A DNA stretch of 64,000 nt from the NCBI RefSeq assembly GCF_037976825.1, contig NZ_CP150269.1:3671501-3735500 (forward strand), in the 5' to 3' direction. A program made the translations under genes and the position numbers. The notes under the pieces were generated by a model, which was not told the origin of the DNA, did no database searches, and was given only the letters and a program-made list of their open reading frames with translations. The stretch is from Paenibacillus sp. FSL K6-1330. Its GTDB lineage: Bacteria; Bacillota; Bacilli; Paenibacillales; Paenibacillaceae. Positions 36,135 through 44,297 of the stretch are shown piece after piece; the stretch's first letter is position 1, and the number at the start of each line of letters is the position of its first letter.

Positions 36135-36686
36135 TTGAGATTAGGGCGCCAGCTTTTTATCTTATTTACCATTCTCATTTTATGCGGATGCAGCAGCGGA
36201 CAGGATTTGGTGAAAATAGCGAAGGAGGATCTTGGAATTGTAAGCATCGCTGACGGTCGGAAGGTTTACTACGGAATGAAACGCGCCGACGTGGAAAGCG
36301 TACTAGGGCAAGGGAAAGAAGCTGAAAGAGGCGTGATCAAATACGATTCCGGTGTGGAACTGTTTTATCGGGATGACGAGGTAGCGGCCATCATCATGGA
36401 GGAAGAAGCGAAAGGAATTTATAAAACGGCCCAAAATGCAGAGATCGGGATGTCGAAAGACGAAATCGAGCAAATCTATGGAACCATTCATATGCCGTCA
36501 AAGAAGGAACTACCTCTGACTTATGTCTATAATATGAAAAAGGGCGTTTTTCTGGAAGAGATCTCCCACAGCACCGAAGAAGAGGCGAAAAATTTGCTAC
36601 TGATCATTGCATCCGTCGATAAAAACAGCTTACGCACTGATATGTTCTTCATATACGACAGTTATTATCTGGGATATGCTAAGTGA
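36135..36686 (+). CDS. Lipoprotein with two SmpA/OmlA-like motifs
   Basis: 183 residues from TTG 36135 with GGGGGGG six nt upstream; the nearby ATG 36131 is out of frame. Signal peptide QLFILFTILIL and lipobox LCGC (Cys about 19). The mature part holds two similar units, VYYGMKRADVESVLGQG and AEIGMSKDEIEQIYG, resembling the short helix-turn units of SmpA/OmlA-type lipoproteins. An AT-rich promoter-like stretch lies at 36080-36120 and a terminator follows. Role unknown; extracytoplasmic. Confidence 0.75.
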   Translation: MRLGRQLFILFTILILCGCSSGQDLVKIAKEDLGIVSIADGRKVYYGMKRADVESVLGQGKEAERGVIKYDSGVELFYRDDEVAAIIMEEEAKGIYKTAQNAEIGMSKDEIEQIYGTIHMPSKKELPLTYVYNMKKGVFLEEISHSTEEEAKNLLLIIASVDKNSLRTDMFFIYDSYYLGYAK

Positions 36687-36763
36687 GGAAATAGTGAAAT
36701 ACGAGGGGACATTCCTCATGATCAATGATAATGATTTTGACCAAGGACGATACACCACATAGT

Positions 36764-36794
36764 TAAGCAGGCTGCAAAGGCCTGCTTACTTTTA
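36764..36794 (+). terminator. Terminator after the lipoprotein gene
   Basis: AAGCAGG / CCTGCTT with a 9-nt loop and a following T-rich stretch. Confidence 0.75.
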
Positions 36795-36991
36795 TTACAT
36801 GAATTGATGACGCAGCTGAAGGAGCAGCCACCAGTAGGGAAATGTGGCGCCCGCGCGCCGAACGTCTGCTGTCCAGTGAAAATAAAGTATTTTCTTAGTG
36901 TTTAGGTTAAAGTAAGTCCCCTGGTTAAGAACTACATGCTACCCGCGTAGGTTCTTTAATTAGTAATTGGAAATGGAATATAATGAGGAGG

Positions 36992-37045
36992 ACGTAGCCC
37001 AAGCGAAGGCGCGGGAGCGTCCTTTTTATTGAACTAACGGGCAGT
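36992..37045. terminator. Hairpin plus inverted CR2-type end box
   Basis: GGACG and CGTCC enclose AGCCCAAGCGAAGGCGCGGG, followed by TTTTTATTGAACTAACGGGCAG. The last part is the CR2 box CTGCCCGTTAGTTCAAT in reverse orientation, the only reversed box I found. A similar AGCCCAAGCGTAGGCGCGGG occurs in the IS3 relic at 27797. Confidence 0.55.
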
Positions 37046-37061
37046 TTTCTTGAGCAAGTTG

Positions 37062-37090
37062 TTGACTAAGGTGACGGGAAAGAGTAATAT
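37062..37090 (+). promoter_or_regulatory. Promoter of the T-box leader
   Basis: TTGACT (37062-37067), 17-nt spacer, TAATAT (37085-37090). Confidence 0.6.
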
Positions 37091-37096
37091 TTAACC

Positions 37097-37331
37097 AATA
37101 TCCGTGAATCAATGATGGAACAAAAGTAAATCATTAAACTCTTCACAGGAAAGGGTTTCATGACTGAGAAAACCCTAGAGTACTGATTGAAAATGCCAGT
37201 TCCAGAGTATGACTAATACCCATCGTTTTGACCCGTTATAGTCAATTAAGGTGGCTGTGTGAAAATACAGCAACCTGGGTGGTACCGCGATTAATATCGT
37301 CCCAGAGCATTTTGCTTTGGGGCGTTTTTTA
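37097..37331 (+). ncRNA. T-box leader before a nucleotidyltransferase gene
   Basis: The T-box sequence GGGTGGTACCGCG (37277-37289), the most conserved part of the antiterminator, is present. Upstream a stem I is visible: GGAAC..AATCA pairs with TGATT..GTTCC around a purine-rich loop (37189-37197), with AAAGTAAAT on the 5' side. Downstream CGTCCCAGAGC / GCTTTGGGGCG plus TTTTTT (37299-37330) is the terminator competing with the antiterminator. T-boxes sense uncharged tRNA and normally precede aminoacyl-tRNA synthetase or amino acid genes. I cannot assign the specifier codon safely. Confidence 0.85.
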
Positions 37332-37348
37332 TTTTGGGAGGAGTCTAT

Positions 37349-38119
37349 ATGATATTAGAAAAAGTTATAAATAGAATTGTAATACAAAGTGAATATAAGG
37401 ATTTTGTTGATAAGTATATAGATAATATACTTACCGAATTTAAAGGTAAGATTCATAGCATTTATATGTGTGGCTCGATTCCAAAAGGAACTGCTAAACC
37501 TTTTAAGTCAGATGCAGACTTTACTATTGTATGTGTAAATCCCAAAGATATTGATTACGAAAGATTGTCAAATATTAAAGACAGGCTTTTGGAAGAATAT
37601 CCAGTAGTAACTAAGATTGATACCACAATTTGCTCGATTGACGATGTATTAAGTAAACCAAATGATTGGGGTTTTTGGGTAAAGATCATTTGTGTTTGTA
37701 TATATGGTGATGACGTTGGTGAAAAAGTACCACCGATAATTATTTCTCCAGAGTTCATTTTAGACTTAAATGCAGAGACCAAGAAGGAAGTAGATCGTAG
37801 ACATCGTTTACTTTCTAATGCTAGTGATAACACAATGAAAACTAGATTAATTAAAGGTTACTCTAAGAGATTAATTCGTGCATTATACTCTTTGGTTTTA
37901 GAAGATACAGGTGTATGGCAAGATGACATTATTAAGATGAAGAATGACATATTAAACTATTGTGAGATTGACACCGCTTTAGTTGATTATCTGTATGCTT
38001 GTTACTTGGATAGTAATGTACTTGTTGAAGAGTTTCTGGGAATTGCAGATGAAGTATATAGCTATTTTGAGAACTCCTTAAATGCAATGGCTGTCCGGGT
38101 CACTCAGAGAAGCGAGTGA
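37349..38119 (+). CDS. Nucleotidyltransferase-domain protein under T-box control
   Basis: 256 residues from ATG 37349 (GGGAGGAG upstream). The polymerase-beta-type active site is YMCGSIPKGTAKPFKSDADF followed by TIVCV, with the two acidic residues of GS-x-DxD. A helical C-terminal half follows (RRHRLLSNASDNTMKTRLIK, RALYSLVLEDTG). Such proteins adenylylate small molecules such as aminoglycosides. The gene is markedly AT-rich compared with its neighbours, suggesting transfer. The last codons (MAVRVTQRSE) run into a hairpin (38090-38138) and may be non-native. Confidence 0.8.
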   Translation: MILEKVINRIVIQSEYKDFVDKYIDNILTEFKGKIHSIYMCGSIPKGTAKPFKSDADFTIVCVNPKDIDYERLSNIKDRLLEEYPVVTKIDTTICSIDDVLSKPNDWGFWVKIICVCIYGDDVGEKVPPIIISPEFILDLNAETKKEVDRRHRLLSNASDNTMKTRLIKGYSKRLIRALYSLVLEDTGVWQDDIIKMKNDILNYCEIDTALVDYLYACYLDSNVLVEEFLGIADEVYSYFENSLNAMAVRVTQRSE

Positions 38120-38133
38120 CCACATCCAGCCCC

Positions 38134-38365
38134 CTAAGCCCGTCGGGACGTCACTGGTAGCATGTTTTGAAACAAGAGACAGCTTCGAGGTTTCGTCAAG
38201 TATTTTTATTAGTACACTATGTCGCATTAACTCAACTGCTTGTAATCCCATATTAATCGCCTTGCTTTCAATGCTTAAAACTTCTGCTTTAGGATCTATA
38301 AATTTCTTCACAGTCTCTTGTACCAATTTTAGGACATTATTATTTATTAACGTCAAGTTACTCAC
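38134..38365 (-). pseudogene. Phosphotransferase N-terminal fragment
   Basis: The minus-strand frame from GTG 38365 encodes VLKLVQETVKKFIDPKAEVL, SIESKAINMGLQAVEL and SLVSKHA, which looks like the nucleotide-binding N-lobe of an APH-type phosphotransferase. It breaks off at the hairpin that also ends the nucleotidyltransferase gene. CR1 copy 10 starts about 80 bp upstream. Confidence 0.4.
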
Positions 38366-38447
38366 CCACTCATTTAATACTTTACCGAATTATACCGCAG
38401 TTCTAAGCTTTAGTGTGAATAAGAGTTCTATACACTTGTTCCACTAA

Positions 38448-38643
38448 CCTGCCCGTTAGCTTAATGAATTGCATGGAAACATAGTTAGATACTTATCTAA
38501 TCGGTAATCGGCTCATGTTCTTGTCCATTACGGTAATCGGTACAAGTTCTTGTCCTCGACTCGGGACATGAACTTGTACCGATAAAACAAAAAAGCCGTT
38601 AAATTAGCGACTTTCAATGGGATTATGTTCTTGTCCCCCGACA
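38448..38643. repeat. CR1 repeat, copy 10 (complete)
   Basis: All CR1 parts are present; loop TCGACTCG; one arm mismatch (GGACATGAAC); end CCCCCGACA. Confidence 0.95.
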
Positions 38644-38690
38644 TTTCGATATCACTAAATAAACACCATTTTTTATCGGAAAAAATATAA

Positions 38691-38897
38691 GTTAAAAAAA
38701 CACACAGCCGGCTTGTAGATGCCTTTTACGAGGGTCAAGGTGGTGGTCAATTCGTTGATTTCCTTAAAATGCTGATAGCAAACCGCCCTAACGTGGAGAT
38801 TCAAGATGAAATTCAAGGTATTGTTGAAACCTTGGATGAACTCGTTCAGTCTCTTCCAGTTAATAAACAAGAATTCCTTACCGGTAAGGAAGCTTAG
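38691..38897 (+). pseudogene. 3' fragment of an unrecognised gene
   Basis: The plus strand is open without a start codon from 38691 to TAG 38895-38897 and reads AFYEGQGGGQFVDFLKMLIA, NVEIQDEIQGIVETLDELVQ and SLPVNKQEFLTGKEA. It looks like a genuine C-terminus, perhaps of a phage or cytoplasmic protein, with its 5' part lost near CR1 copy 10. Confidence 0.4.
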
Positions 38898-39087
38898 CAA
38901 CAATACGGACTAAAGGCTGATCTGCCGTAAAATAAAAGAATGCTCTTGGATCGTTAAGCTAACTGGCAGTTTTGCGACAAAACACAGCATGTACAACTTA
39001 AAGCAAACACTAGCCCTCAACAGCGCGGTCCTCTTAGGCCGCGTCTTTTGCATTTATTTCCTCCATAATGAACGACAAAATAAATTA

Positions 39088-39129
39088 TACCCGGGTAATA
39101 TTGATTTTTTATTTTTACCCGGGTATAAT
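39088..39129 (+). promoter_or_regulatory. Promoter with paired TACCCGGGTA operators
   Basis: The perfect palindrome TACCCGGGTA occurs at 39088-39097 and 39116-39125, 28 bp apart. Between and over them lie -35 TTGATT (39101-39106) and -10 TATAAT (39124-39129) with a 17-nt spacer. One operator sits upstream of -35, the other covers the spacer/-10 edge, a typical repression layout. Confidence 0.7.
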
Positions 39130-39157
39130 TGGTGATGCAATCAGAGAGGAGGTCAGC

Positions 39158-39769
39158 ATGAGTAATGCCCTAACGCACTTTTACTGCACGGCATTTTTGG
39201 GTGTGGGAGTCGTCACCAGTGGTTCATTACAGCACGTTGTTACTACAGTGAAGGAAGCTCTGGATGACAGAGACCTCACACAGCTGCTTATATTTGACGA
39301 TTCCACAGGGAAGCCAATAGATGTTGATTTTCGTGGGAAGACAGAAGATGTGCTCAAACGATTAGGAGAACAGTTTGGTGACCTACCCGGTACGGAAGTG
39401 AATCACCAGCCTATACGGCGGGTCGGTCGACCCAAGCTGGGGGTTGTATCCGGTGAGGTTACGTTATTGCCACGGCATTGGGAATGGCTCAAGAGTCAAC
39501 CTGGAGGGGCGTCGGTAACATTACGAAAACTCATTGATGAGGCTCGCCGTGCTGGAGAAAAACAGAACAATATCCGAGAGTCACAAGAAGCCACATATAA
39601 CTTCATGACAGCTATGGCCGGGAACTTCCATCAATACGAAGAAGCTCTACGGGCACTGTATGCTGGTGATTTGGATCGTTTTTACCACTTCATCGATGAC
39701 TGGGCACCTGATATCAGAAACCATGTCAAAAAATTAGCCGCTAATGCATTCCCTGAAGGGAACTTATAA
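39158..39769 (+). CDS. DUF2239 family protein
   Basis: 203 residues from ATG 39158 (GAGGAGG upstream); an in-frame extension to 39068 reads through the promoter and is rejected. Characteristic blocks: YCTAFLGVGVVTSGSLQHVV, LLIFDDSTGKPIDVDFRG, RRVGRPKLGVVSGEVTLLPR and HWEWLKSQPGGASVTLRKLI, matching DUF2239. The RGRPKLG-like and RHWEWL..Q.GG.S..LR parts look like a DNA-binding or ribbon-like motif, so it might be a regulator, possibly of its own promoter. First gene of a three-gene operon. Confidence 0.8.
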   Translation: MSNALTHFYCTAFLGVGVVTSGSLQHVVTTVKEALDDRDLTQLLIFDDSTGKPIDVDFRGKTEDVLKRLGEQFGDLPGTEVNHQPIRRVGRPKLGVVSGEVTLLPRHWEWLKSQPGGASVTLRKLIDEARRAGEKQNNIRESQEATYNFMTAMAGNFHQYEEALRALYAGDLDRFYHFIDDWAPDIRNHVKKLAANAFPEGNL

Positions 39770-39823
39770 ATGAGAGCATGTGAGGCGTAAATAATTAAAA
39801 AAGGAACTACGAAAGGAGCCGCT

Positions 39824-40264
39824 ATGACAGAGTTTGATTCTATTCGTTACATCGAACCATCGCAACGCGCTGGCATGAGATTTATGCAACGAGGCATTGA
39901 GGGCAGCATCGTCATGTTGAACCTGCTGCGTTTTCGTGATGTTGCCGATTACACAGCCAATCCTGAACTAACACCGGAGGTCCCAATCAGCGGTGCCGAA
40001 GCTTTCAACCGCTACATTGAGCGCACCCTCCCATTTCTCCGTGAAAGCGGAGGTGAAGTGCTGTTTCTTGGCGATGGCGGAGAGTTTCTTATCGGACCCG
40101 AAGACGAAAGATGGGATCTTGTTATGCTGATCCGCCAGAGCAGTGCGCAGTCGTTTCTTGCTTTTTCAAGTCATCAAGACTACCTGGCCGGTATCGGGCA
40201 TCGGACTGCAGCGATCGAAGATTCACGCCTTCTGCCTATGACAGAATTTCCGATATCGAATTAA
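39824..40264 (+). CDS. DUF1330-like small protein
   Basis: 146 residues: IVMLNLLRFRDVADYTANPE, AFNRYIERTLPFLRESGGEV and DLVMLIRQSSAQSFLAFSSH fit the dimeric alpha/beta-barrel DUF1330 family (ABM-like fold). Function unknown. AAAGGAG lies before ATG 39824; the gene ends 18 bp before the hydrolase start. Confidence 0.75.
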   Translation: MTEFDSIRYIEPSQRAGMRFMQRGIEGSIVMLNLLRFRDVADYTANPELTPEVPISGAEAFNRYIERTLPFLRESGGEVLFLGDGGEFLIGPEDERWDLVMLIRQSSAQSFLAFSSHQDYLAGIGHRTAAIEDSRLLPMTEFPISN

Positions 40265-40282
40265 TTGGAGGAGAAGATGATC

Positions 40283-41173
40283 ATGAACATCCTGAAAGTA
40301 AACGACGTCGATTTGGCCTATGACAGTTTCGGTAACGAAAATGACGAGGCTATTATCCTAATCGCCGGGCTTGGAACCCAGATGATCCGATGGACGGTTT
40401 CGTTTTGTCGGATATTAGCAGCGCGGGGCTTTCGCGTGATTCGCTTTGACAATCGCGACGTAGGTTGCTCGACGCACTTTAGCCATTATCAGACGCTGGA
40501 TTTTGACGCACTGGCGACTGCTCTCATGTCGGGACAGCGCCCGGACATCCCTTACACTCTCGATGACATGTCCAACGACGCTATCGGACTGCTCGACGCC
40601 CTTTCAATTGACCGGGCACATTTCGTTGGCAGGTCGATGGGCGGAATGATCGCCCAGATTGCAGCCAGTGAGTACCCTGAACGGGTTTTATCACTTACTT
40701 CCATTATGTCCAGTTCCGGCAATCCCGCCCTTCCGCAATCTTCCCCGGAAGTCATGGCGATGATGACTACACCGGCGCCGAACCCATTTGAGGATGAAGC
40801 AGGATTTTTGGCGCACAGTCTCGCTTTTGCCAAACGCATCGCAGGCACCGGCTATCCGTTTGAAGAGGACGCTTATCGGGCGCTCATTCTGGAGGAAGTC
40901 CAGCGAGCCTACGATCCAGGCAGTGTCGGACGACAAATTGCTGCGATCGCTGTCTCCGGTGACCGGCGTCCGCGGCTGGCGACCATAAAAGTACCAGCAC
41001 TTGTCATTCATGGGGTGGACGATCCCCTGTTCGTCCCAGCGTGTGGCGAGGACACGGCTTCTGCCATCCCGGGCGCCGAGCTAATGTTGGTTGACGGCAT
41101 GGGACACGACCTGCCGCACCAACTGTACAAAGTAACCGCTGATGGCATAGAGCGAACGGCTCGTCGCAATTGA
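40283..41173 (+). CDS. Alpha/beta-fold hydrolase
   Basis: 296 residues from ATG 40283, the start best spaced from GGAGGAG (40267-40273). Nucleophile elbow FVGRSMGGMIA, oxyanion region ILIAGLGTQMIRW, acid in VIHGVDDPLFVP and catalytic His in DGMGHDLP. Close to esterase/lactonase-type hydrolases. Last gene of the operon; higher GC than the flanking accessory genes. Substrate unknown. Confidence 0.88.
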   Translation: MNILKVNDVDLAYDSFGNENDEAIILIAGLGTQMIRWTVSFCRILAARGFRVIRFDNRDVGCSTHFSHYQTLDFDALATALMSGQRPDIPYTLDDMSNDAIGLLDALSIDRAHFVGRSMGGMIAQIAASEYPERVLSLTSIMSSSGNPALPQSSPEVMAMMTTPAPNPFEDEAGFLAHSLAFAKRIAGTGYPFEEDAYRALILEEVQRAYDPGSVGRQIAAIAVSGDRRPRLATIKVPALVIHGVDDPLFVPACGEDTASAIPGAELMLVDGMGHDLPHQLYKVTADGIERTARRN

Positions 41174-41505
41174 CACGCGCTTCCTGAATAGCAACCAGCC
41201 GGAGTCCCGCTATGTCCAATGGGGCTGAGTAGGCCCAGGGGAGCAGCGCTAATCAATTTGCACCCTTGGCGCGTACGACCCGGGTGGAAGCGGCGGTGCT
41301 CTTGGAACGGTTGTTAAAACAGCTCCATTTCATCAATTAACGGGGCTTCCTAACAGAGGCTCCATTTGTGGAAACGATCGAATAAGCGTCGGTTTCATGA
41401 TAACATCGTGAGTCGGCGCTTTTTCTGTGGGGATTTTTCCAAACAGACGATGGTCAGATTCAGAGACGAATTATTCAAGTAACGGAGAACGATACTTGAA
41501 TGACA
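41174..41505. other. Gene-free stretch after the hydrolase operon
   Basis: No open frame with a ribosome site or recognisable product; GC-rich at first, suggesting remnants of the operon's original context. Confidence 0.4.
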
Positions 41506-41553
41506 GAAAAAAGCAGGCCAAGACTGAATTGTTCCAGTTATGGCCTGCTTTTT
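41506..41553. terminator. Bidirectional terminator
   Basis: AAAAAAGCAGGCCA and TGGCCTGCTTTTT form a strong stem with A and T runs on either side. Confidence 0.85.
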
Positions 41554-41622
41554 ATGATGTTCCCACAAGAATACATTGAATACATGTAAACAATGTGCAG
41601 AGCCTTATATTTCAAGGGGTTT

Positions 41623-42069
41623 TCACGTTCGAGTATAGATAACGTTAAAATGTTGGCGGAACCCCTTTAAGCGGATCATGGTCTTATAAAACCCTTTAAT
41701 GGCGGACAGAAACAGTTGCACCGTTTTGAAACTTTTAATCGTCAAATACACGCCTTCATGGCCCTCTCTGCCGCGGATCTTACAGCGCATCAGTTCTATC
41801 AAATACTGCCTTACGGCTTCCTTACCAGCTTCTGATTCGTCATCCCACCAGACCTTTCTGGCCTTGTAGTGACTTTTGTACTTTAACCAATAAAAGAACG
41901 GTTCCAGGACGTTTAAATAAGCGATCACGGAGCTCTCACTGATCCTGTTGACCTGATCGTGATAAAACTCAGTCAGAGGAATGAACGCCTCCTTCGAATC
42001 GTCAAATACTATGAGGCGATATTTGCTGCTCACTTCTTCCGGACAGTTTACATGGAAAAACGAAGCCAT
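41623..42069 (-). pseudogene. Tyrosine recombinase, N-terminal fragment
   Basis: 148 codons with a native start (GGGAGGAGGGAAGG before ATG 42069). The content is a core-binding (SAM-like) domain: ESSVIAYLNVLEPFFYWLKY, EAVRQYLIELMRCKIRGREG and LTIKSFKTVQLFLSAIKGFY. Tyrosine recombinases continue with about 180 residues of catalytic domain bearing R..HxxR..Y; none of it is here, so the gene is cut off. It lies near the middle of the repeat-rich zone. Confidence 0.65.
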
Positions 42070-42099
42070 TTCCTTCCCTCCTCCCCACCTTCATCTTCA

Positions 42100-42199
42100 C
42101 TGTCGGTCAATATAAATGAAAAAAATCCACCTGCGGAGAGCAGAAGGATTTATTGAGGTTACGGTTCAATGTCCTCAATCTCAATCGGCGAGTGCAGAT
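42100..42199. repeat. 100-bp direct repeat, left copy
   Basis: CTGTCGGTCAATATAAATG through the 3' end of the NTF2-like gene. A second copy, with about four changes, lies in the same orientation at 46215-46315, so the pair encloses 4.0 kb. Confidence 0.9.
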
Positions 42200-42605
42200 C
42201 TGTCTTGTCGCTATCCTTTATCGTGACAGGTCCGTCAATCATCGTATGGTTGCTCGGTGTTCTTTCTACCATCTCTTGCATATTATCCCAATGTTCAACA
42301 ATCAATCCATTCTCAAAACGGAAAATATCAATGATGATTTTGGGGCCAAAGAACTCATATACGGAATGAAGTGCCACATAATCTCCATCCACCAAAGCAC
42401 GCTTAATACTTACCTTCGTACCAATTTCCTTTAAATGGTCAAGCGCACCAAGCATGGCCGCACGACCATCAGATAAGCCTTGATTATGCTGAATATATTG
42501 ATCTGGATGAACGTAAGCCGTAATTGCTTCAGGGTTGCCGCTCTCAAAACTTTCCAGCACAGCGATTGCCTTAAGGACAAGCCCATTTTGGTTTTTTGAT
42601 GTCAT
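42159..42605 (-). CDS. NTF2/SnoaL-like protein
   Basis: 148 residues from ATG 42605 with AAGGAGGATATACAA upstream. The fold is indicated by AIAVLESFESGNPEAITAYV, HPDQYIQHNQGLSDGRAAML and IDIFRFENGLIVEHWDNMQE, typical of nuclear transport factor 2-like polyketide-cyclase/isomerase relatives. Divergent from the TetR gene at 42798, with a palindrome between them, so probably its target. Its last 13 codons are copied at 46260-46315. Confidence 0.85.
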   Translation of the reverse strand: MTSKNQNGLVLKAIAVLESFESGNPEAITAYVHPDQYIQHNQGLSDGRAAMLGALDHLKEIGTKVSIKRALVDGDYVALHSVYEFFGPKIIIDIFRFENGLIVEHWDNMQEMVERTPSNHTMIDGPVTIKDSDKTDLHSPIEIEDIEP

Positions 42606-42637
42606 TTGTATATCCTCCTTGGTGTTTATAGTCATTT

Positions 42638-42670
42638 GATAAATAATGAACGATTTGTTGTTTATTTATC
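42638..42670. promoter_or_regulatory. Putative TetR operator between NTF2-like and TetR genes
   Basis: GATAAATAA (42638-42646) and TTATTTATC (42662-42670) are perfect inverted halves 15 bp apart, in the divergent intergenic region. Confidence 0.5.
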
Positions 42671-42797
42671 TATCGCTCATTACAATGGAGGTTAATATCA
42701 CGCTCAATATTCAATATTTATAGGTTTGAAGGATAACAGACAACTCATCAAACATTGTCGCTTAACTGCTCTAAATAAATTTAGGGGACTGAAAATA

Positions 42798-43403
42798 ATG
42801 AACAAGAGAACCGACCTAAGAATACTTCGCACGAAGCAATCGATTCGAAAGGCATTTTATGAGCTTATTCAGGAAAAAGGATATGAAGCCATAACAATCC
42901 AGGATATTGCCGATCGGGCTATGATCAATCGAAATACTTTTTATCTGCACTACCAAAATAAACCTGATTTATTGGATAGGTGTATGAATGAATTGTTGAG
43001 CGAACTAAAGGATGCCGTTGTTCTTTGTCCCATCAGCATGAATCCCTTCAGTACTTCTATACTTGAGACCGTCATGCAAACTGTACTGGAACATATTTCT
43101 CTCAACACTACCTTTTACTACGCCATGTTAATTGAAGAGAATAGAATCTATCAGTTTCGAGCAAAAATGGAGAATATCATTAAAGACAAATTAAATGAGG
43201 GGTGGAATCCTACTCAGGGACAATCCCATTTAGCGATATCCAAGGAATTGCTGCTCGAATATCTCGTTTCGGCTTTCATGGGGATTGTTATTTGGTGGAT
43301 TAAAAACGATCGGCCTCTTCCTGCGGATGAAATTTCATCTCAGTTAAGTAGAATTGTTACCTATGGGCATTTGAAAGCTGCGGGCATCCCCGTCGAGGAA
43401 TAA
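42798..43403 (+). CDS. TetR-family regulator
   Basis: 201 residues from ATG 42798 (AGGGGA upstream); 24 upstream in-frame codons are discarded. Helix-turn-helix at about 25-50: ITIQDIADRAMINRNTFYLH, preceded by KQSIRKAFYELIQEKGYEA. The ligand-binding part is helical with YLVSAFMGIVIWWIKND, the TetR_C type that recognises small hydrophobic molecules. Divergent from the NTF2-like gene. Similar in layout to the TetR at 51932-52483. Confidence 0.9.
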   Translation: MNKRTDLRILRTKQSIRKAFYELIQEKGYEAITIQDIADRAMINRNTFYLHYQNKPDLLDRCMNELLSELKDAVVLCPISMNPFSTSILETVMQTVLEHISLNTTFYYAMLIEENRIYQFRAKMENIIKDKLNEGWNPTQGQSHLAISKELLLEYLVSAFMGIVIWWIKNDRPLPADEISSQLSRIVTYGHLKAAGIPVEE

Positions 43404-43424
43404 AATTAGCGAGGGGCGCTATCG

Positions 43425-43617
43425 TGCCCATTAGCTTAATGAAATTGCATGGAAACATAGTTAATACTTATCTAATCAGTAATCTGCTCATGTTCTTGTC
43501 CTTTTCGGCAATCGGTGCAAGTTCTTGTCCTCGACTCGGGACAAGAACTTGCACCGATAAAACAAAAAAAGCCGCTTAGAGCGACTTTCAATGGGACCAT
43601 GTTCTTGTCCCTCGACA
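43425..43617. repeat. CR1 repeat, copy 11
   Basis: TGCCCATTAGCTTAATG start. Both palindrome arms carry a matched change (GGTGCAAG / CTTGCACC), loop TCGACTCG; shortened hairpin GCCGCTTAGAGCGAC; end CTCGACA. Confidence 0.95.
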
Positions 43618-43752
43618 TCCTGATACGTTAACTGATTGTGTAATGTTCTTCTTGTCGTTTTTATCTTGAAACATCAAAAATTTAACTCATTGACACAAAA
43701 ATTATGTCGGCACGCTTTCGTATGTCCCGTTAGTTTAACCACGACCATTTTT

Positions 43753-44275
43753 CTAAACTAAACTTAATAACTCTTCACGGAGCTCGAAATAAGAATAATT
43801 CCATCCCATCTTTGCATAAAAGCGTAATCCAATCAATCCATTATAATATTTAGCCCCAATTAATCTTTCTTTAAAATATGGTATGGTATTACCCATTTCT
43901 TGCTGATAATTTAGGTATCTTTGGACCACATCGAGTTTCAAGTGTGTCTTTATGTGCCAGTCTAAAGTTGCGAGGTCGATAAGAAAATCTCCGTATTTAC
44001 CATTACTATCAATGACTCCAGTTATTCGTTGTCCATTAGATAATATATTATACTGGTGAAATCACCGTGAATAAAATAACGATATGGTTCATTGTAGGTA
44101 GAGTAAGCTAACAATCTGTTATAACATTCGTCAAACACATCGTTCTCTAAACAGGATGACTTGAATAAGCTGTGCCAACCTTCCCAGAAGCTACCCGCTT
44201 GGTCTTCAGCATAAGTAGCAATAATATGTTCCATCCAAGAATTATAAGTACCGCAGCATATCGCGGACTTTTCCT
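43753..44275 (-). pseudogene. Broken phosphotransferase (hygromycin-kinase-like) gene
   Basis: Minus-strand frames read WMEHIIATYAEDQAGSFWEG, then YRYFIHGDFTS and, after loss of one base near 44045, NILSNGQRITGVIDSNGKYG, DLATLDWHIKTHLKLDVVQR and a C-terminal GLIGLRFYAKMGW. This is the C-lobe of an APH(4)/hygromycin-B-kinase-like enzyme with catalytic HGDF and the Mg-binding GVID. The 5' half is missing at about 44280 and one frameshift is present. CCCGTTAG (43725) lies 20 bp beyond the stop. Confidence 0.65.
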
Positions 44276-44297
44276 CTAATATGAATATGAAACAGCA

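Noticed and set aside
41004..41256. Minus-strand frames over the end of the hydrolase gene
   Set aside because: Antisense shadows in a GC-rich gene; no ribosome binding sites.
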